Shown here: one piece after another, positions 51,721 through 60,122 of the stretch
Layout of the letters: each line of letters opens with the position of its first letter
Numbering within the stretch: the stretch's first letter is position 1
DNA from: JAPWJZ01 sp966211335
GTDB lineage: Bacteria > Pseudomonadota > Alphaproteobacteria > Micavibrionales > UBA2020
NCBI GenBank assembly: GCA_966211335.1
Contig: CBIHNF010000001.1
Coordinates: forward strand, 1,674,001 to 1,738,000
Length of the DNA stretch: 64,000 nt
Direction of reading: 5' to 3'
Translations under genes and position numbers: made by a program
Notes under the pieces: model-generated
Seen by the model: only the letters and a program-made list of their open reading frames with translations
What the model was told of the DNA's origin: nothing
Database searches by the model: none

Positions 51721-52380
51721 CTATTTCTCTTCTTTTTTGGTATCAGAGCCGGTCTTTTCGTGACGTTCCTTGATCTCTTTCGCCTTCTGCACGGCGCTGG
51801 CCATGCTCGATTTCTGCGCCGCTGCGGGGGCTGCCGGTGTATCGGCGCGCGTCTCGCTGAAGTCGCTGTTGCTCGGCGGTCTTGGTGTCGGCTGTTCCAG
51901 CGTGCGGCGGTCGGGCCCGGCGTATTCGCCTTCGCGCTTGCGGCGGCGATCGGGGCCGAAATAGTTTTCGCTGTTCACGAAGTGTCGCGGCCGTTCAATC
52001 AGCTGTTCAATTTTCTGGTATAAAGCCTTGGCTGTAAACGGTTTCACGAGGAATTCGGTAATGCCTGAATCCCGCGCCTGGAGGACGCGCTTTTTCTGGC
52101 TGTAGCCCGTCATCAGCACGATGGGAATGAAGGGGTTCGGGCTTTTTTTGTTGGTGCGGATGCGGCGCGTCAGCTCGAGCCCGTTATTTGGGTCTTCCAG
52201 CCAGTCGATTACGACGAGGTCAGGGTTGACGCGGATGAACGTGTCATAGCCTTCATCGCAGCCATAGGCTGAATAAACCTGGTTGACGCCGAAGGTCTGG
52301 AGGACCGAGCGCGTAAGGTCGAACATCGCCCGGGTGCTTTCGACCACGAGTACGGTGATATTTTTAAATTGGTAGCTCAT
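51721..52380 (-). CDS. CheY-like response regulator with disordered C-terminal tail
   Basis: The 219-residue protein has an N-terminal receiver domain (residues ~7-130): phospho-acceptor Asp59 in VVIDWLED, Thr in VLMTGYS, and Lys in EFLVKPFT are in place. The acidic pocket at VVEST (Glu14, Ser15) keeps only one of the two usual acids. After it come GPDRRRK and AGPDRRTL, a short repeated motif, and a Pro/Ala- and Lys/Glu-rich tail with no DNA-binding domain. It probably signals by protein contact. It is followed by the 51185 gene. It starts 193 bp before yebC on the other strand. Confidence 0.9.
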   Translation of the reverse strand: MSYQFKNITVLVVESTRAMFDLTRSVLQTFGVNQVYSAYGCDEGYDTFIRVNPDLVVIDWLEDPNNGLELTRRIRTNKKSPNPFIPIVLMTGYSQKKRVLQARDSGITEFLVKPFTAKALYQKIEQLIERPRHFVNSENYFGPDRRRKREGEYAGPDRRTLEQPTPRPPSNSDFSETRADTPAAPAAAQKSSMASAVQKAKEIKERHEKTGSDTKKEEK

Positions 52381-52573
52381 GTTGCCGGTCGTTTAATAGT
52401 TATTAAAATCAAAATCTTATCAATCCTCTATGGCATAAAGGTACTCGGGAGGGGCGGTGAATACAAGCGAATTCCCGCTTCACCTCACGCGCGAAGCCAT
52501 GCTAAAAGATAGGCCAATTGCAGAGGTATCGCACTACTTAAATCAACAAACTGACGTAGCGGGATTAGGTGCC

Positions 52574-53323
52574 ATGGCTGGCCATTCACAGTTCAAAAAC
52601 ATCATGCACCGCAAGGGTGCGCAGGACAAAAAGAAGGCGAAAGTTTTCAATAAGCTGGCGCGGGAAATTACCGTGGCGGCGAAAAGCGGCCAGCCAGATC
52701 CGAACCTGAATCCGCGTTTACGTAATGCGATGGAAGCGGCCCGCAAATCCAACATGCCTAACAGCCGCATCAAATCCGCCATCGATCAGGCAACGGGGGC
52801 GGATGACCTCTCCAACTATGAATCCATCCGCTATGAGGGCCGCGGCCCCGGCGGCACCGCGATCATTGTCGAAGGCCTGACCGACAACCGCAACCGCACG
52901 GCCGCGGAAGTGCGCGCTGCCTTCACCAAAAACGGTGGCACGCTGGGTGAAACCAACTCCGTCAGCTTCATGTTTTCCAAGATCGGCCAGCTGATTTTCT
53001 CCAACAAAGCCGCTACCTTCGACCCGCTTTTTGAAGCCGCGGCTGAAGCGGGGGCGGAGAATGTGGAAGCGGTGGAGGATACGTTTGAAGTCGTCACCAA
53101 GCCCGAAGACTTCCTGCATGTGCGCGAAGTGCTGGAGAAGAAATTCGGCGCCTCGCTTGAGGCCGGCGTCATCTGGAAGCCCAACACCACCGTCGCCCTC
53201 GATCAGGCGCAGGCGGAAGATATCATCTCCCTCATCGAAACGCTGGAGGACAGCGACGATGTGCAGAACGTCTATTCCAACTTCGAAGTCTCCGACGCGA
53301 TCATGGAAAAGCTGGCGTCCTAA
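52574..53323 (+). CDS. yebC: YebC/PmpR-family protein (TACO1-like)
   Basis: The 249-residue protein opens with MAGHSQFKNIMHRKGAQDKK, the YebC hallmark, and continues with NLNPRLRNAMEAARKSNMPN, YEGRGPGGTAIIVE, RNRTAAEVRAAFTKNGG and GTLGETNSVSFMF. Members are transcription regulators or, as recent work shows, ribosome-associated factors that help at proline stretches. The ATG at 52574 gives the family length; the frame runs 117 bases further upstream without a convincing start. It precedes the ruvCAB genes on the same strand, a conserved alphaproteobacterial order. Confidence 0.96.
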   Translation: MAGHSQFKNIMHRKGAQDKKKAKVFNKLAREITVAAKSGQPDPNLNPRLRNAMEAARKSNMPNSRIKSAIDQATGADDLSNYESIRYEGRGPGGTAIIVEGLTDNRNRTAAEVRAAFTKNGGTLGETNSVSFMFSKIGQLIFSNKAATFDPLFEAAAEAGAENVEAVEDTFEVVTKPEDFLHVREVLEKKFGASLEAGVIWKPNTTVALDQAQAEDIISLIETLEDSDDVQNVYSNFEVSDAIMEKLAS

Positions 53324-53411
53324 GTCTTTATCCCGTGCATTGATTCCCGTTTTGTTCTATATTTGCGGAAGGCAAAGCGCGCCTCGGGCCGCGCCATAAT
53401 ATGGGAATAGC

Positions 53412-53918
53412 ATGAGGATTTTTGGGATCGATCCGGGATTGCAGCGCACGGGCTGGGGCGTCATTGACGTCACCGGCAACCGCCTGTCCCACGTCGGCCA
53501 CGGTGTTATCCAGACCGATGCCAAGACCGAAACGCCCGTCCGCCTTACCCATATCTTCCGCGAACTCACCCGGTTGCTGGAACTCTGGCAGCCGACCCAT
53601 GCGGCGATCGAGGAAACCTTTGTGAACAAGAACCCCGCTTCGTCGCTGAAGCTCGGCCTTGCCCGCGGCGTCGGCATGATGGCGCCAGCCATGCGCGGGC
53701 TGGAAGTCGCCGAATATCCCGCCAACCTTGTCAAAAAATCCGTTGTCGGGGCCGGGCATGCGGAAAAGGAACAGGTGCAGATGATGATTAAAATCCTGCT
53801 GCCCGGCATCGAGGCGGCCTCGGACGCGGCGGATGCGCTGGCCGTCGCCATCTGCCACGCGCACCATGGCATGACCAAGGCCAAGCTCGGCGGCATCATG
53901 TCGGGAGGCGTGAGATGA
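53412..53918 (+). CDS. ruvC: Holliday junction resolvase RuvC
   Basis: RuvC cleaves Holliday junctions in the RuvABC complex. The 168-residue protein begins MRIFGIDPGLQRTGWG, with catalytic Asp7; the second acid lies in HAAIEETFV and the last two in the GIEAASDAADALAVAIC block. It overlaps ruvA by four bases (ATGA). It is 88 bp after yebC. All expected RNase-H-fold acids are present and the length is normal. Confidence 0.97.
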   Translation: MRIFGIDPGLQRTGWGVIDVTGNRLSHVGHGVIQTDAKTETPVRLTHIFRELTRLLELWQPTHAAIEETFVNKNPASSLKLGLARGVGMMAPAMRGLEVAEYPANLVKKSVVGAGHAEKEQVQMMIKILLPGIEAASDAADALAVAICHAHHGMTKAKLGGIMSGGVR

Positions 53919-54559
53919 TTGCGAAACTAACCGGCATCATTGATAGCGTCGGCCTCAATAACCTTATTCTTGATGTGAATGGCGTCGGCTATCTCGTCAA
54001 CGCCTCCGCGCGCACGCTCTCGCGCATTGGTTCGGCCAAGGGCACGCCCGTCAGCCTGCAGATTGAAACGATTGTGCGTGAAGATGCCTTCCTGCTCTAC
54101 GGCTTTGCTGATGCCGCGGAAAAAGAATGGTTCCAGATTTTGTGCACCGTGCAGGGCGTCGGCGCGAAAGTGGCGCAGGCGATTTTAAGCGTCGTACCGC
54201 CGGAGCAGCTGCCGCTCGTCATCGCCTCGCAGGATAAAGCCGTGCTGCGGCAGGCAGATGGTGTGGGAGATAAACTCGCCGTTCGAATTGTAACGGAGCT
54301 CAAGGAAAAAGCCGGCAAAATGGCGCTCGGTGCCGCGGCGCAGGCGAAAGTCATGGAAGTGCAGGGCAAGGCGGGCAAGGGCGGCGGCGTTACCGCGCTG
54401 CCAAAATCCGCCAGCAATGACGCGGTATCGGCGCTTATCAACCTTGGCTATGGCCGTGCGGAAGCCTTCGGCGCCGTCGCCAATGTTATGCGCGACCGCG
54501 GCGATGATATCGCGCTCGGCGACCTTATCCGCGAAAGCCTCAAGGAGTTAAGCGCGTGA
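53915..54559 (+). CDS. ruvA: Holliday junction branch-migration protein RuvA
   Basis: RuvA binds the four-way junction as a tetramer and loads RuvB. The 214-residue protein has the N-terminal OB domain (MIAKLTGIID), the helix-hairpin-helix ILCTVQGVGAKVAQAIL near residue 75 and DGVGDKLAVRIVTELK near residue 115, then a flexible linker and the RuvB-binding C-terminal domain NDAVSALINLGYGRAEAF. It is coupled by four-base overlaps to ruvC and ruvB. Confidence 0.97.
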   Translation: MIAKLTGIIDSVGLNNLILDVNGVGYLVNASARTLSRIGSAKGTPVSLQIETIVREDAFLLYGFADAAEKEWFQILCTVQGVGAKVAQAILSVVPPEQLPLVIASQDKAVLRQADGVGDKLAVRIVTELKEKAGKMALGAAAQAKVMEVQGKAGKGGGVTALPKSASNDAVSALINLGYGRAEAFGAVANVMRDRGDDIALGDLIRESLKELSA

Positions 54560-55632
54560 CGACGATTCCAAAACCGCAGCGCGATATCGACCCTGCACAT
54601 CTCGCGATTAAAGATGTGGATGAAGCCTCCATTCGACCCCTGTCCTTGAATGAATTCATTGGCCAGAAAAAAACGCGCGAGAATTTGAAGGTGTTTATCG
54701 AGGCCGCAAAACAGCGCAACGAACCGCTCGACCACGTGCTGCTTTTCGGCCCGCCCGGCCTTGGTAAGACGACGCTGGCGCAGATTGTCGCCAAGGAAAT
54801 GAACGTCGGCTTCCGCGCCACTTCCGGCCCTGTGATTTCAAAGGCCGGCGATCTTGCCGCCATCCTCACCAACCTGCAGCCGAATGATGTGCTGTTTATT
54901 GATGAAATTCACCGCCTCAATTCCGCGGTCGAGGAAATTCTTTATCCGGCCATGGAAGACCGCCAGTTGGACCTAATCATCGGGGAGGGGCCCGCCGCGC
55001 GCTCCGTCCGCATTGACCTGCCGCCCTTTACGCTGGTGGGCGCGACAACGCGCTCCGGCCTGATTACGCGCCCCTTGCGCGAACGCTTCGGCATTCCACT
55101 GCGACTTGAATTTTACCAGCCCGAAGAGCTGGCGCTCATCGTCTCCCGCGGTGCGAAAATCCACGGTATGGATATCACGCCGGAAGGTGCCTTTGAAATC
55201 GCCAAACGCTCCCGCGGCACGCCGCGCATCGCCGGTCGCCTGACGCGACGCGTGCGCGACTTCGCGCTGGTCGCAGGCTCCAAACAGGTGGATGCAAAAG
55301 CGGCGGATGCTGCGCTTTGGAAGCTGGAAGTTGATTCAACAGGCCTCGACAGCATGGACCGCCGCTACATGCGCTGCATCGTCGACAATTACGGCGGCGG
55401 CCCCGTCGGCGTCGAAACCATCGCCGCCGCGCTCTCCGAACAGCGCGATGTGCTGGAAGAAACGGTCGAGCCCTATCTGCTGCAATGCGGCCTCATCATC
55501 CGCACCCCGCGCGGCCGCATGATTTCCGACAGCGGTTATAAATACCTCGGCCTGCCGCTCCCCAAAAACGCGCGTGACCGCCAGATGGCGCTCGAGATTG
55601 ATCTGCCGGCGGAAGATGATATCGCGCTATGA
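54556..55632 (+). CDS. ruvB: Holliday junction branch-migration ATPase RuvB
   Basis: RuvB is the AAA+ hexameric motor of RuvABC. The 358-residue protein shows SLNEFIGQKKTRENL, Walker A FGPPGLGKTTLA near residue 65, Walker B LFIDEIHRLN, the sensor-1 region GATTRSGLITRPLRERFG, the arginine-finger segment, and the C-terminal winged helix starting STGLDSMDRRYM. It overlaps ruvA and ybgC by four bases at each end, so the operon is tightly coupled. Confidence 0.98.
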   Translation: MTTIPKPQRDIDPAHLAIKDVDEASIRPLSLNEFIGQKKTRENLKVFIEAAKQRNEPLDHVLLFGPPGLGKTTLAQIVAKEMNVGFRATSGPVISKAGDLAAILTNLQPNDVLFIDEIHRLNSAVEEILYPAMEDRQLDLIIGEGPAARSVRIDLPPFTLVGATTRSGLITRPLRERFGIPLRLEFYQPEELALIVSRGAKIHGMDITPEGAFEIAKRSRGTPRIAGRLTRRVRDFALVAGSKQVDAKAADAALWKLEVDSTGLDSMDRRYMRCIVDNYGGGPVGVETIAAALSEQRDVLEETVEPYLLQCGLIIRTPRGRMISDSGYKYLGLPLPKNARDRQMALEIDLPAEDDIAL

Positions 55633-56027
55633 GTGACGTCCACTCCCTCCCCATCCGCGTCTACTACGAAGACACTGACGCTTCCGGCATCGTCTATCAC
55701 GCCAGCTACCTGCGCTTTGCGGAGCGGGGGCGGACGGAGATGTTGCGGGCGGCGGGGTTTGAACATGCGGCTATCCTACATGAGACGGGCACGGCTTTTA
55801 CCGTAATATCCATGGAGATTAATTTTAAGCAACCTGCCAAGCTGGATGAACTTTTAAGCGTCCAAACACGTATGTCGTCGATCGGCGGGGCGTCTATGGA
55901 GATGGTTCAGGAGATAAAACGCGGCGATACCCTGCTGGTGGAGATGAAAGTCAAAATCGCTTGTATTGATAAGCGCGGGAAAGCTGCTAGATTACCAGAA
56001 GCGGTTCGGGTGTTGTTTAAGTCCTAG
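55629..56027 (+). CDS. ybgC: Acyl-CoA thioesterase YbgC
   Basis: The 132-residue hotdog-fold protein has the family opening IRVYYEDTDASGIVYHASYLRFAERGRTEML, with catalytic Asp in YYEDTDASG. YbgC members hydrolyse short-chain or acyl-carrier-protein thioesters and are linked genetically to the Tol-Pal system. It overlaps ruvB by four bases and precedes tolQ by 98 bp. Confidence 0.95.
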   Translation: MSDVHSLPIRVYYEDTDASGIVYHASYLRFAERGRTEMLRAAGFEHAAILHETGTAFTVISMEINFKQPAKLDELLSVQTRMSSIGGASMEMVQEIKRGDTLLVEMKVKIACIDKRGKAARLPEAVRVLFKS

Positions 56028-56125
56028 GGATTTTCAAAGACATAATATAGCGCTGATGACTGCGTCGGGTGACACCGGCATGCCGGCTGCAACATGATTC
56101 AATTTTTGTTCGAGGACTATATATT

Positions 56126-56893
56126 ATGGACCCAACCATTCCCATTCAGGCCAGCCAGCTCGCCGGTACCGTCGCGCACCATGATCTGTCCATCACCTCG
56201 CTGTTCTGGCAGGCCGATCTGGTTGTCAAAATCGTGATGTTCATCCTTGCGGCCTCGTCCGTCTGGTGCTGGGCGATCATCATCGACAAATGGGTGACCT
56301 TCAAGTCCATCAACATTAAGGCGGCGAAATTCGAGACGTCTTTCTGGTCGGGTGAGGCGCTCGAGAAACTCTATAAGCGCATCTCCGCGAAACCGGGCGA
56401 TCCCATGGGGCGCACCTTCTGCTCCGGCATGAACGAATGGAAACTCACCGTCGATAGCAACGCAACCTTTGACGGCGATTTGCGCGCCGGGCTTCAGCAG
56501 CGTATCGACCGCGCCATGTCCACCTCCATCAACCGCGAGATCGGCACGCTGGAGCGCTACCTGACCTTCCTCGCGACTGTCGGCTCCACCGCGCCCTTCA
56601 TCGGCCTTTTCGGCACGGTCTGGGGCATCATGGGCAGCTTCTCCGCCATTGCAGGCTCGCAGAACACCAGTCTTGCCGTCGTCGCGCCCGGTATTGCGGA
56701 GGCGCTGTTTGCGACCGCCATCGGCCTCGTCGCCGCTATTCCGGCGGTTGTTGCCTATAACAAATTCTCGACCGATCTTGGTCGCTACCAGGACAGGCTG
56801 GACGCTTTCGCCGCCGAATTCAGCGCGATTTTGAGCCGCCATCTTGAACAGCGCGGCCAGAGCAATAACGCCGCAACGCAGGCCGCCGCGTAA
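56126..56893 (+). CDS. tolQ: Tol-Pal energiser protein TolQ
   Basis: TolQ is the inner-membrane proton-channel subunit that powers the Tol-Pal system with TolR and is needed for outer-membrane constriction. The 255-residue protein has three transmembrane helices: residues ~30-55, ~150-170 (LATVGSTAPFIGLFGTVWGIM), and ~185-210 (VAPGIAEALFATAIGLVAAIPAVV). I place the start at ATG 56126, with GAGG ten bases upstream; the frame is open to 56069 but lacks a start. It overlaps tolR by one base (TAATG). Confidence 0.96.
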   Translation: MDPTIPIQASQLAGTVAHHDLSITSLFWQADLVVKIVMFILAASSVWCWAIIIDKWVTFKSINIKAAKFETSFWSGEALEKLYKRISAKPGDPMGRTFCSGMNEWKLTVDSNATFDGDLRAGLQQRIDRAMSTSINREIGTLERYLTFLATVGSTAPFIGLFGTVWGIMGSFSAIAGSQNTSLAVVAPGIAEALFATAIGLVAAIPAVVAYNKFSTDLGRYQDRLDAFAAEFSAILSRHLEQRGQSNNAATQAAA

Positions 56894-57336
56894 TGGGCGC
56901 GAAGCTGGCAGGACGGGGGCGGGGCGGATCACGCAGGTCCCGCGGCGTGATGGCGGAGATCAACGTGACGCCGATGGTGGACGTCATGCTCGTCCTCCTC
57001 GTGATCTTCATGATCACCGCGCCGCTGCTTTCCGCCGGCGTTGCCGTCGACCTGCCGAAAGCGAAGGCGAAAGCCGTCTCCCAGCAGGATGACAAGCCGA
57101 TTGAAATTTCGATGACCGGCAAGGGCGAGATTTATATGGGCGACACCCGCGTCTCGCCGGAGCGCCTTGCGGGCATGCTGCAGGCGATTGCCGCCGAAAC
57201 CACCGACCGCCGCGTTTATATTAAAGCCGACCAGAAACTCGACTGGGGCAAGATTGCGGGCGTGATGGCGACGGTGCAGACATCGGGCTTTACAAAGATA
57301 TTGCTGGTCACAGACCCGACCACGAAAGCGCGTTAA
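56893..57336 (+). CDS. tolR: Tol-Pal protein TolR
   Basis: TolR is the ExbD-like partner of TolQ. The 147-residue protein has one N-terminal transmembrane helix, MAEINVTPMVDVMLVLLVIF, with the essential Asp in the VDVML segment, and a periplasmic domain (residues ~60-147) with the usual RVYIKADQKLDWGKI. The N-terminus has a basic Gly/Arg-rich extension of ~18 residues, common in alphaproteobacteria. It starts one base inside tolQ's stop and is followed at once by tolA. Confidence 0.96.
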   Translation: MGAKLAGRGRGGSRRSRGVMAEINVTPMVDVMLVLLVIFMITAPLLSAGVAVDLPKAKAKAVSQQDDKPIEISMTGKGEIYMGDTRVSPERLAGMLQAIAAETTDRRVYIKADQKLDWGKIAGVMATVQTSGFTKILLVTDPTTKAR

Positions 57337-58188
57337 ATGGTGGCTCTGGAAACAGAGATGCGCAAAAGCTCGCTCACCTTGGCGATCGGGCTGCATGTGC
57401 TGGTGATTGTCGCCAGCATCATCAGTTTCCCGTGGCTGAAAAAAGACTTTGATATTCCGACACCGGTATCGGTCGAGCTCGTCGATATTTCGCAGATGGC
57501 GCAGACCGTGAAGGTCGCGCCCAAACCTGTGAAGGACGAGAAGAAGGAAGAAAAACCGCCCGAGAACAAGCCGCCACCCGCGCCGACGAATACCGCGACC
57601 GAGCCCGTGACGCCTGTGAAGGAAAAAACGGAAGAGAAAAAAGAAGAACTGAAAAAAGACGAAGTCCTCGTCGATGAAAACGCGCCGCCGGAAAAGAAGA
57701 TCGAGAAAAAGGACGAGAAAAAGAAAAAAGTGACGCAAGCGCCGCCGCCCAAGGACTTTAGCTCTGTCCTCAAAAACCTTGCGGCGACCAAGGATAAGCC
57801 GATCCCCGCGCCGGCAACGCCGGACCTCAAAACCGATTCAACGCCGACGCCGGGGCAGAACCTGCCCGTTGGTCCCAAGATGACGATGACAGAAATGGAT
57901 GCGCTGCGCGTGCAGCTGCAGGGCTGCTGGAACGTGCCGATTGGCGCGAAGGATGCCGAGAACCTGCAAGTCGATATTTTTATGGTTATCAGCCCCGAAC
58001 GCACATTGCTTTCTGCCAAGGTCGTAGATAGTTCCCGCTATAACAACGATAGTTTTTTCAGGGCCATGGCGGATAGCGCGTTACGGGCGGTAAGAAATCC
58101 GTTATGCTCGCCTTTCCAGTTGCCGCCCGATAAATACGAGACGTGGAAGGCGACCACTGTGACTTTCGACCCGAGCCAGATGTTTTGA
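57337..58188 (+). CDS. tolA: Tol-Pal protein TolA
   Basis: TolA spans the periplasm to Pal and TolB. The 283-residue protein has an N-terminal membrane anchor (residues ~13-33), a long Lys/Glu/Pro-rich stalk (~65-150, with repeats such as EEKPPENKPPPAP and KIEKKDEKKKK), and a C-terminal domain with LQGCWNVPIGAKDAENLQVDIF, similar in wording to the TonB-like end of alphaproteobacterial TolA. The stalk is shorter than in enterobacteria. The ATG follows the tolR stop directly. Confidence 0.9.
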   Translation: MVALETEMRKSSLTLAIGLHVLVIVASIISFPWLKKDFDIPTPVSVELVDISQMAQTVKVAPKPVKDEKKEEKPPENKPPPAPTNTATEPVTPVKEKTEEKKEELKKDEVLVDENAPPEKKIEKKDEKKKKVTQAPPPKDFSSVLKNLAATKDKPIPAPATPDLKTDSTPTPGQNLPVGPKMTMTEMDALRVQLQGCWNVPIGAKDAENLQVDIFMVISPERTLLSAKVVDSSRYNNDSFFRAMADSALRAVRNPLCSPFQLPPDKYETWKATTVTFDPSQMF

Positions 58189-58205
58189 TAATAGATGAGG
58201 ACACC

Positions 58206-59531
58206 ATGAAGAAGTTTTTTGCCGCCCTGTTTTTTGCAGCCCTCGTGCTGACGGGCTATGCCCAGACAGCCAAAGCGGAACTCCATATCACCGTTGGCAT
58301 TGGTGACGTTCGTCCCATGCCCATCGCGCTGCCGGCATTCACCGGCAAGTCGGGTGAGGACAATGAAATGGGCCGTAACATGACGCAAGTCATCACGGAC
58401 GACCTCGCGCGCTCCGGCTTGTTCAAGCCGCTCAACCCCAATTCCTTTATTCAGGATTCCGCCGCCGCTGCCGTCAGCCCCAACTTCGGCGAATGGCGCT
58501 CCATCAATGCGGAAGCGCTTGTGACGGGCCTCCTTACCAAGGCCGGCGATAAGACGCGTGTAGAGTTCCGCCTCTGGGATGTCACCGCGCAGCAGCAGAT
58601 GGTGGGCACCGCTTATTCGACGACGCCCGGCAACTGGCGCCGCATCGCCCACATCATTGCGGATGCAATTTACCATCGCATCACGGGTGAAGACGGCTAC
58701 TTCGATTCCCGCATCGTCTATGTCTCCGAAACCGGCCCGATGACGGAGCGCGTGAAGCGCCTTGCCATCATGGATCAGGACGGCGCCAACCACCGCTACC
58801 TGACGGACGGCCGCGCGCTGGTGCTGACGCCGCGCTTCTCCCCCTCGCAGCAGCAGATCACCTACATGGCTTACTACAACAACAAGCCGCGCGTGTATCT
58901 GTATGACATCAACTCCGGCCGCCAGTCGGTCTTGGGTGATTTCCCCGGCATGACCTTCGCGCCGCGCTTCTCTCCCAATGGCCGCAGCGTTGTGATGAGC
59001 CTGTCGAAAAACGGCAACTCGGACATTTACCGCATGGACCTCGCCAGCCGCAGCCCGACCAAGCTGACGAATGATGCCTCCATCAACACCGCTCCTTCGT
59101 ATTCGCCGGACGGCAGCCAGATCGCCTTTGAATCTGACCGCGGCGGCACGCAGCAGATATATGTGATGGACGGCAACGGCGGCGGCGCGCATCGCATCAC
59201 CTTCGGTGACGGCCGCTATGCCAACCCCGTCTGGTCGCCGCGCGGTGACCTGATTGCCTTCACGAAAATGCTGCACGGCCAGTTCTATATCGGCGTCATT
59301 CACCCGGATGGCAAAGGCGAGCGCATCCTGACGCAAGCTTTCCACGTCGAAGGCCCCACCTGGGCCCCCAACGGCCGCGTGTTGTCGTACTTTAAAGAGC
59401 TGCCCTCCGGCGTGCGCGGCACCGGCCGCTCCGCCAAGCTCTATACGATCGACCTGACCGGCTTCAACGAAATGAAGCTGGATACGCCGCTCGACGGTTC
59501 GGACCCTGCCTGGTCGCCGTTGAACAAGTAA
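58206..59531 (+). CDS. tolB: Tol-Pal beta-propeller protein TolB
   Basis: TolB is the periplasmic propeller that binds Pal and TolA. The 441-residue protein has a signal peptide (residues 1-23, ending AKA), an N-terminal domain with AFTGKSGEDNEMGRNMTQVI, and five to six propeller blades marked by FSPNGRSVVMSLSKNGN, SPDGSQIAFESDRGG and the ending SPRGDLIAFTKM. GAGGA sits seven bases before the ATG. No pal or cpoB gene follows; a strong terminator at 59545-59580 closes the operon. Confidence 0.96.
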   Translation: MKKFFAALFFAALVLTGYAQTAKAELHITVGIGDVRPMPIALPAFTGKSGEDNEMGRNMTQVITDDLARSGLFKPLNPNSFIQDSAAAAVSPNFGEWRSINAEALVTGLLTKAGDKTRVEFRLWDVTAQQQMVGTAYSTTPGNWRRIAHIIADAIYHRITGEDGYFDSRIVYVSETGPMTERVKRLAIMDQDGANHRYLTDGRALVLTPRFSPSQQQITYMAYYNNKPRVYLYDINSGRQSVLGDFPGMTFAPRFSPNGRSVVMSLSKNGNSDIYRMDLASRSPTKLTNDASINTAPSYSPDGSQIAFESDRGGTQQIYVMDGNGGGAHRITFGDGRYANPVWSPRGDLIAFTKMLHGQFYIGVIHPDGKGERILTQAFHVEGPTWAPNGRVLSYFKELPSGVRGTGRSAKLYTIDLTGFNEMKLDTPLDGSDPAWSPLNK

Positions 59532-59544
59532 TCGGCTTAAAATT

Positions 59545-59580
59545 AAAACCGCCGCCTAGAAAAAGGCGGCGGTTTTTTTA
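59545..59580. terminator. Intrinsic terminator after tolB
   Basis: Stem AACCGCCGCCT / AGGCGGCGGTT around loop AGAAAA, followed by TTTTTT, with an A-run before it. It can serve both the tol operon and the convergent rppH. Confidence 0.95.
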
Positions 59581-59591
59581 TGCGCTATTTT

Positions 59592-60122
59592 TTATTTCGG
59601 ACTCGGCACCTTCGCCTTGCCGTGCGCCTTGATGGCTTTGGCCAGCGGCGCGAATTCTTCCATCACGCGGGCATAGACATCGCGCTTGAAGGGGACGACA
59701 TATTCCAGCAGGTCGTCAATCGGTACCCATTTCCACCGCTCGAATTCGGGGTGCTTGTCGGCGGTGAGGTCGATGTCTTTATCTTCCCCTAAAAATTCCA
59801 GCGCAATCCATTTCTGGCGCTGGCCCTTGTACTTTCCGCCCCACAGTTTTTTTGCCGTGCGTTCGGGGATGTCGTAGTGGATCCAGTCTTCGATGGTGCC
59901 GATGATTTTCGCGTTCTTCGTGCCGATCTCTTCCTTCATCTCGCGGAAGACGGCGATCTCGGGCTCCTCGCCCTCGTCAATCCCGCCCTGGGGCATCTGC
60001 CAGGCACCGCGGTTGTCGAGGCGCTCCGCGACAAAGACCTTGCCGTCCTTGTTCAGCAGGACAATGCCGACGCCGGGGCGGTAGTCTTTATCGTCACGGG
60101 AGAGGGGGCGGGTTTTCGTCAT
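59592..60122 (-). CDS. rppH: RNA 5' pyrophosphohydrolase RppH
   Basis: RppH removes pyrophosphate from mRNA 5' ends and starts RNase E decay. The 176-residue protein has the RppH start YRPGVGIVLLNKDGKVF, the WQMPQGGIDEGEEPEIAVFREMKEEIG Nudix box and then WIHYDIPERTAKKLWGGKYKGQRQKW, typical of the family. The start is set at the ATG at 60122, 29 bp inside the 3' end of the upstream deacetylase gene; an ATG at 60188 is possible. It is the last gene of a leftward run from rlmH. Confidence 0.95.
   Translation of the reverse strand: MTKTRPLSRDDKDYRPGVGIVLLNKDGKVFVAERLDNRGAWQMPQGGIDEGEEPEIAVFREMKEEIGTKNAKIIGTIEDWIHYDIPERTAKKLWGGKYKGQRQKWIALEFLGEDKDIDLTADKHPEFERWKWVPIDDLLEYVVPFKRDVYARVMEEFAPLAKAIKAHGKAKVPSPK

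Noticed and set aside
52457..52573. A longer N-terminus for YebC
   Set aside because: The family begins at MAGHSQFKN; the 39 extra residues have no family counterpart and no clear ribosome site.
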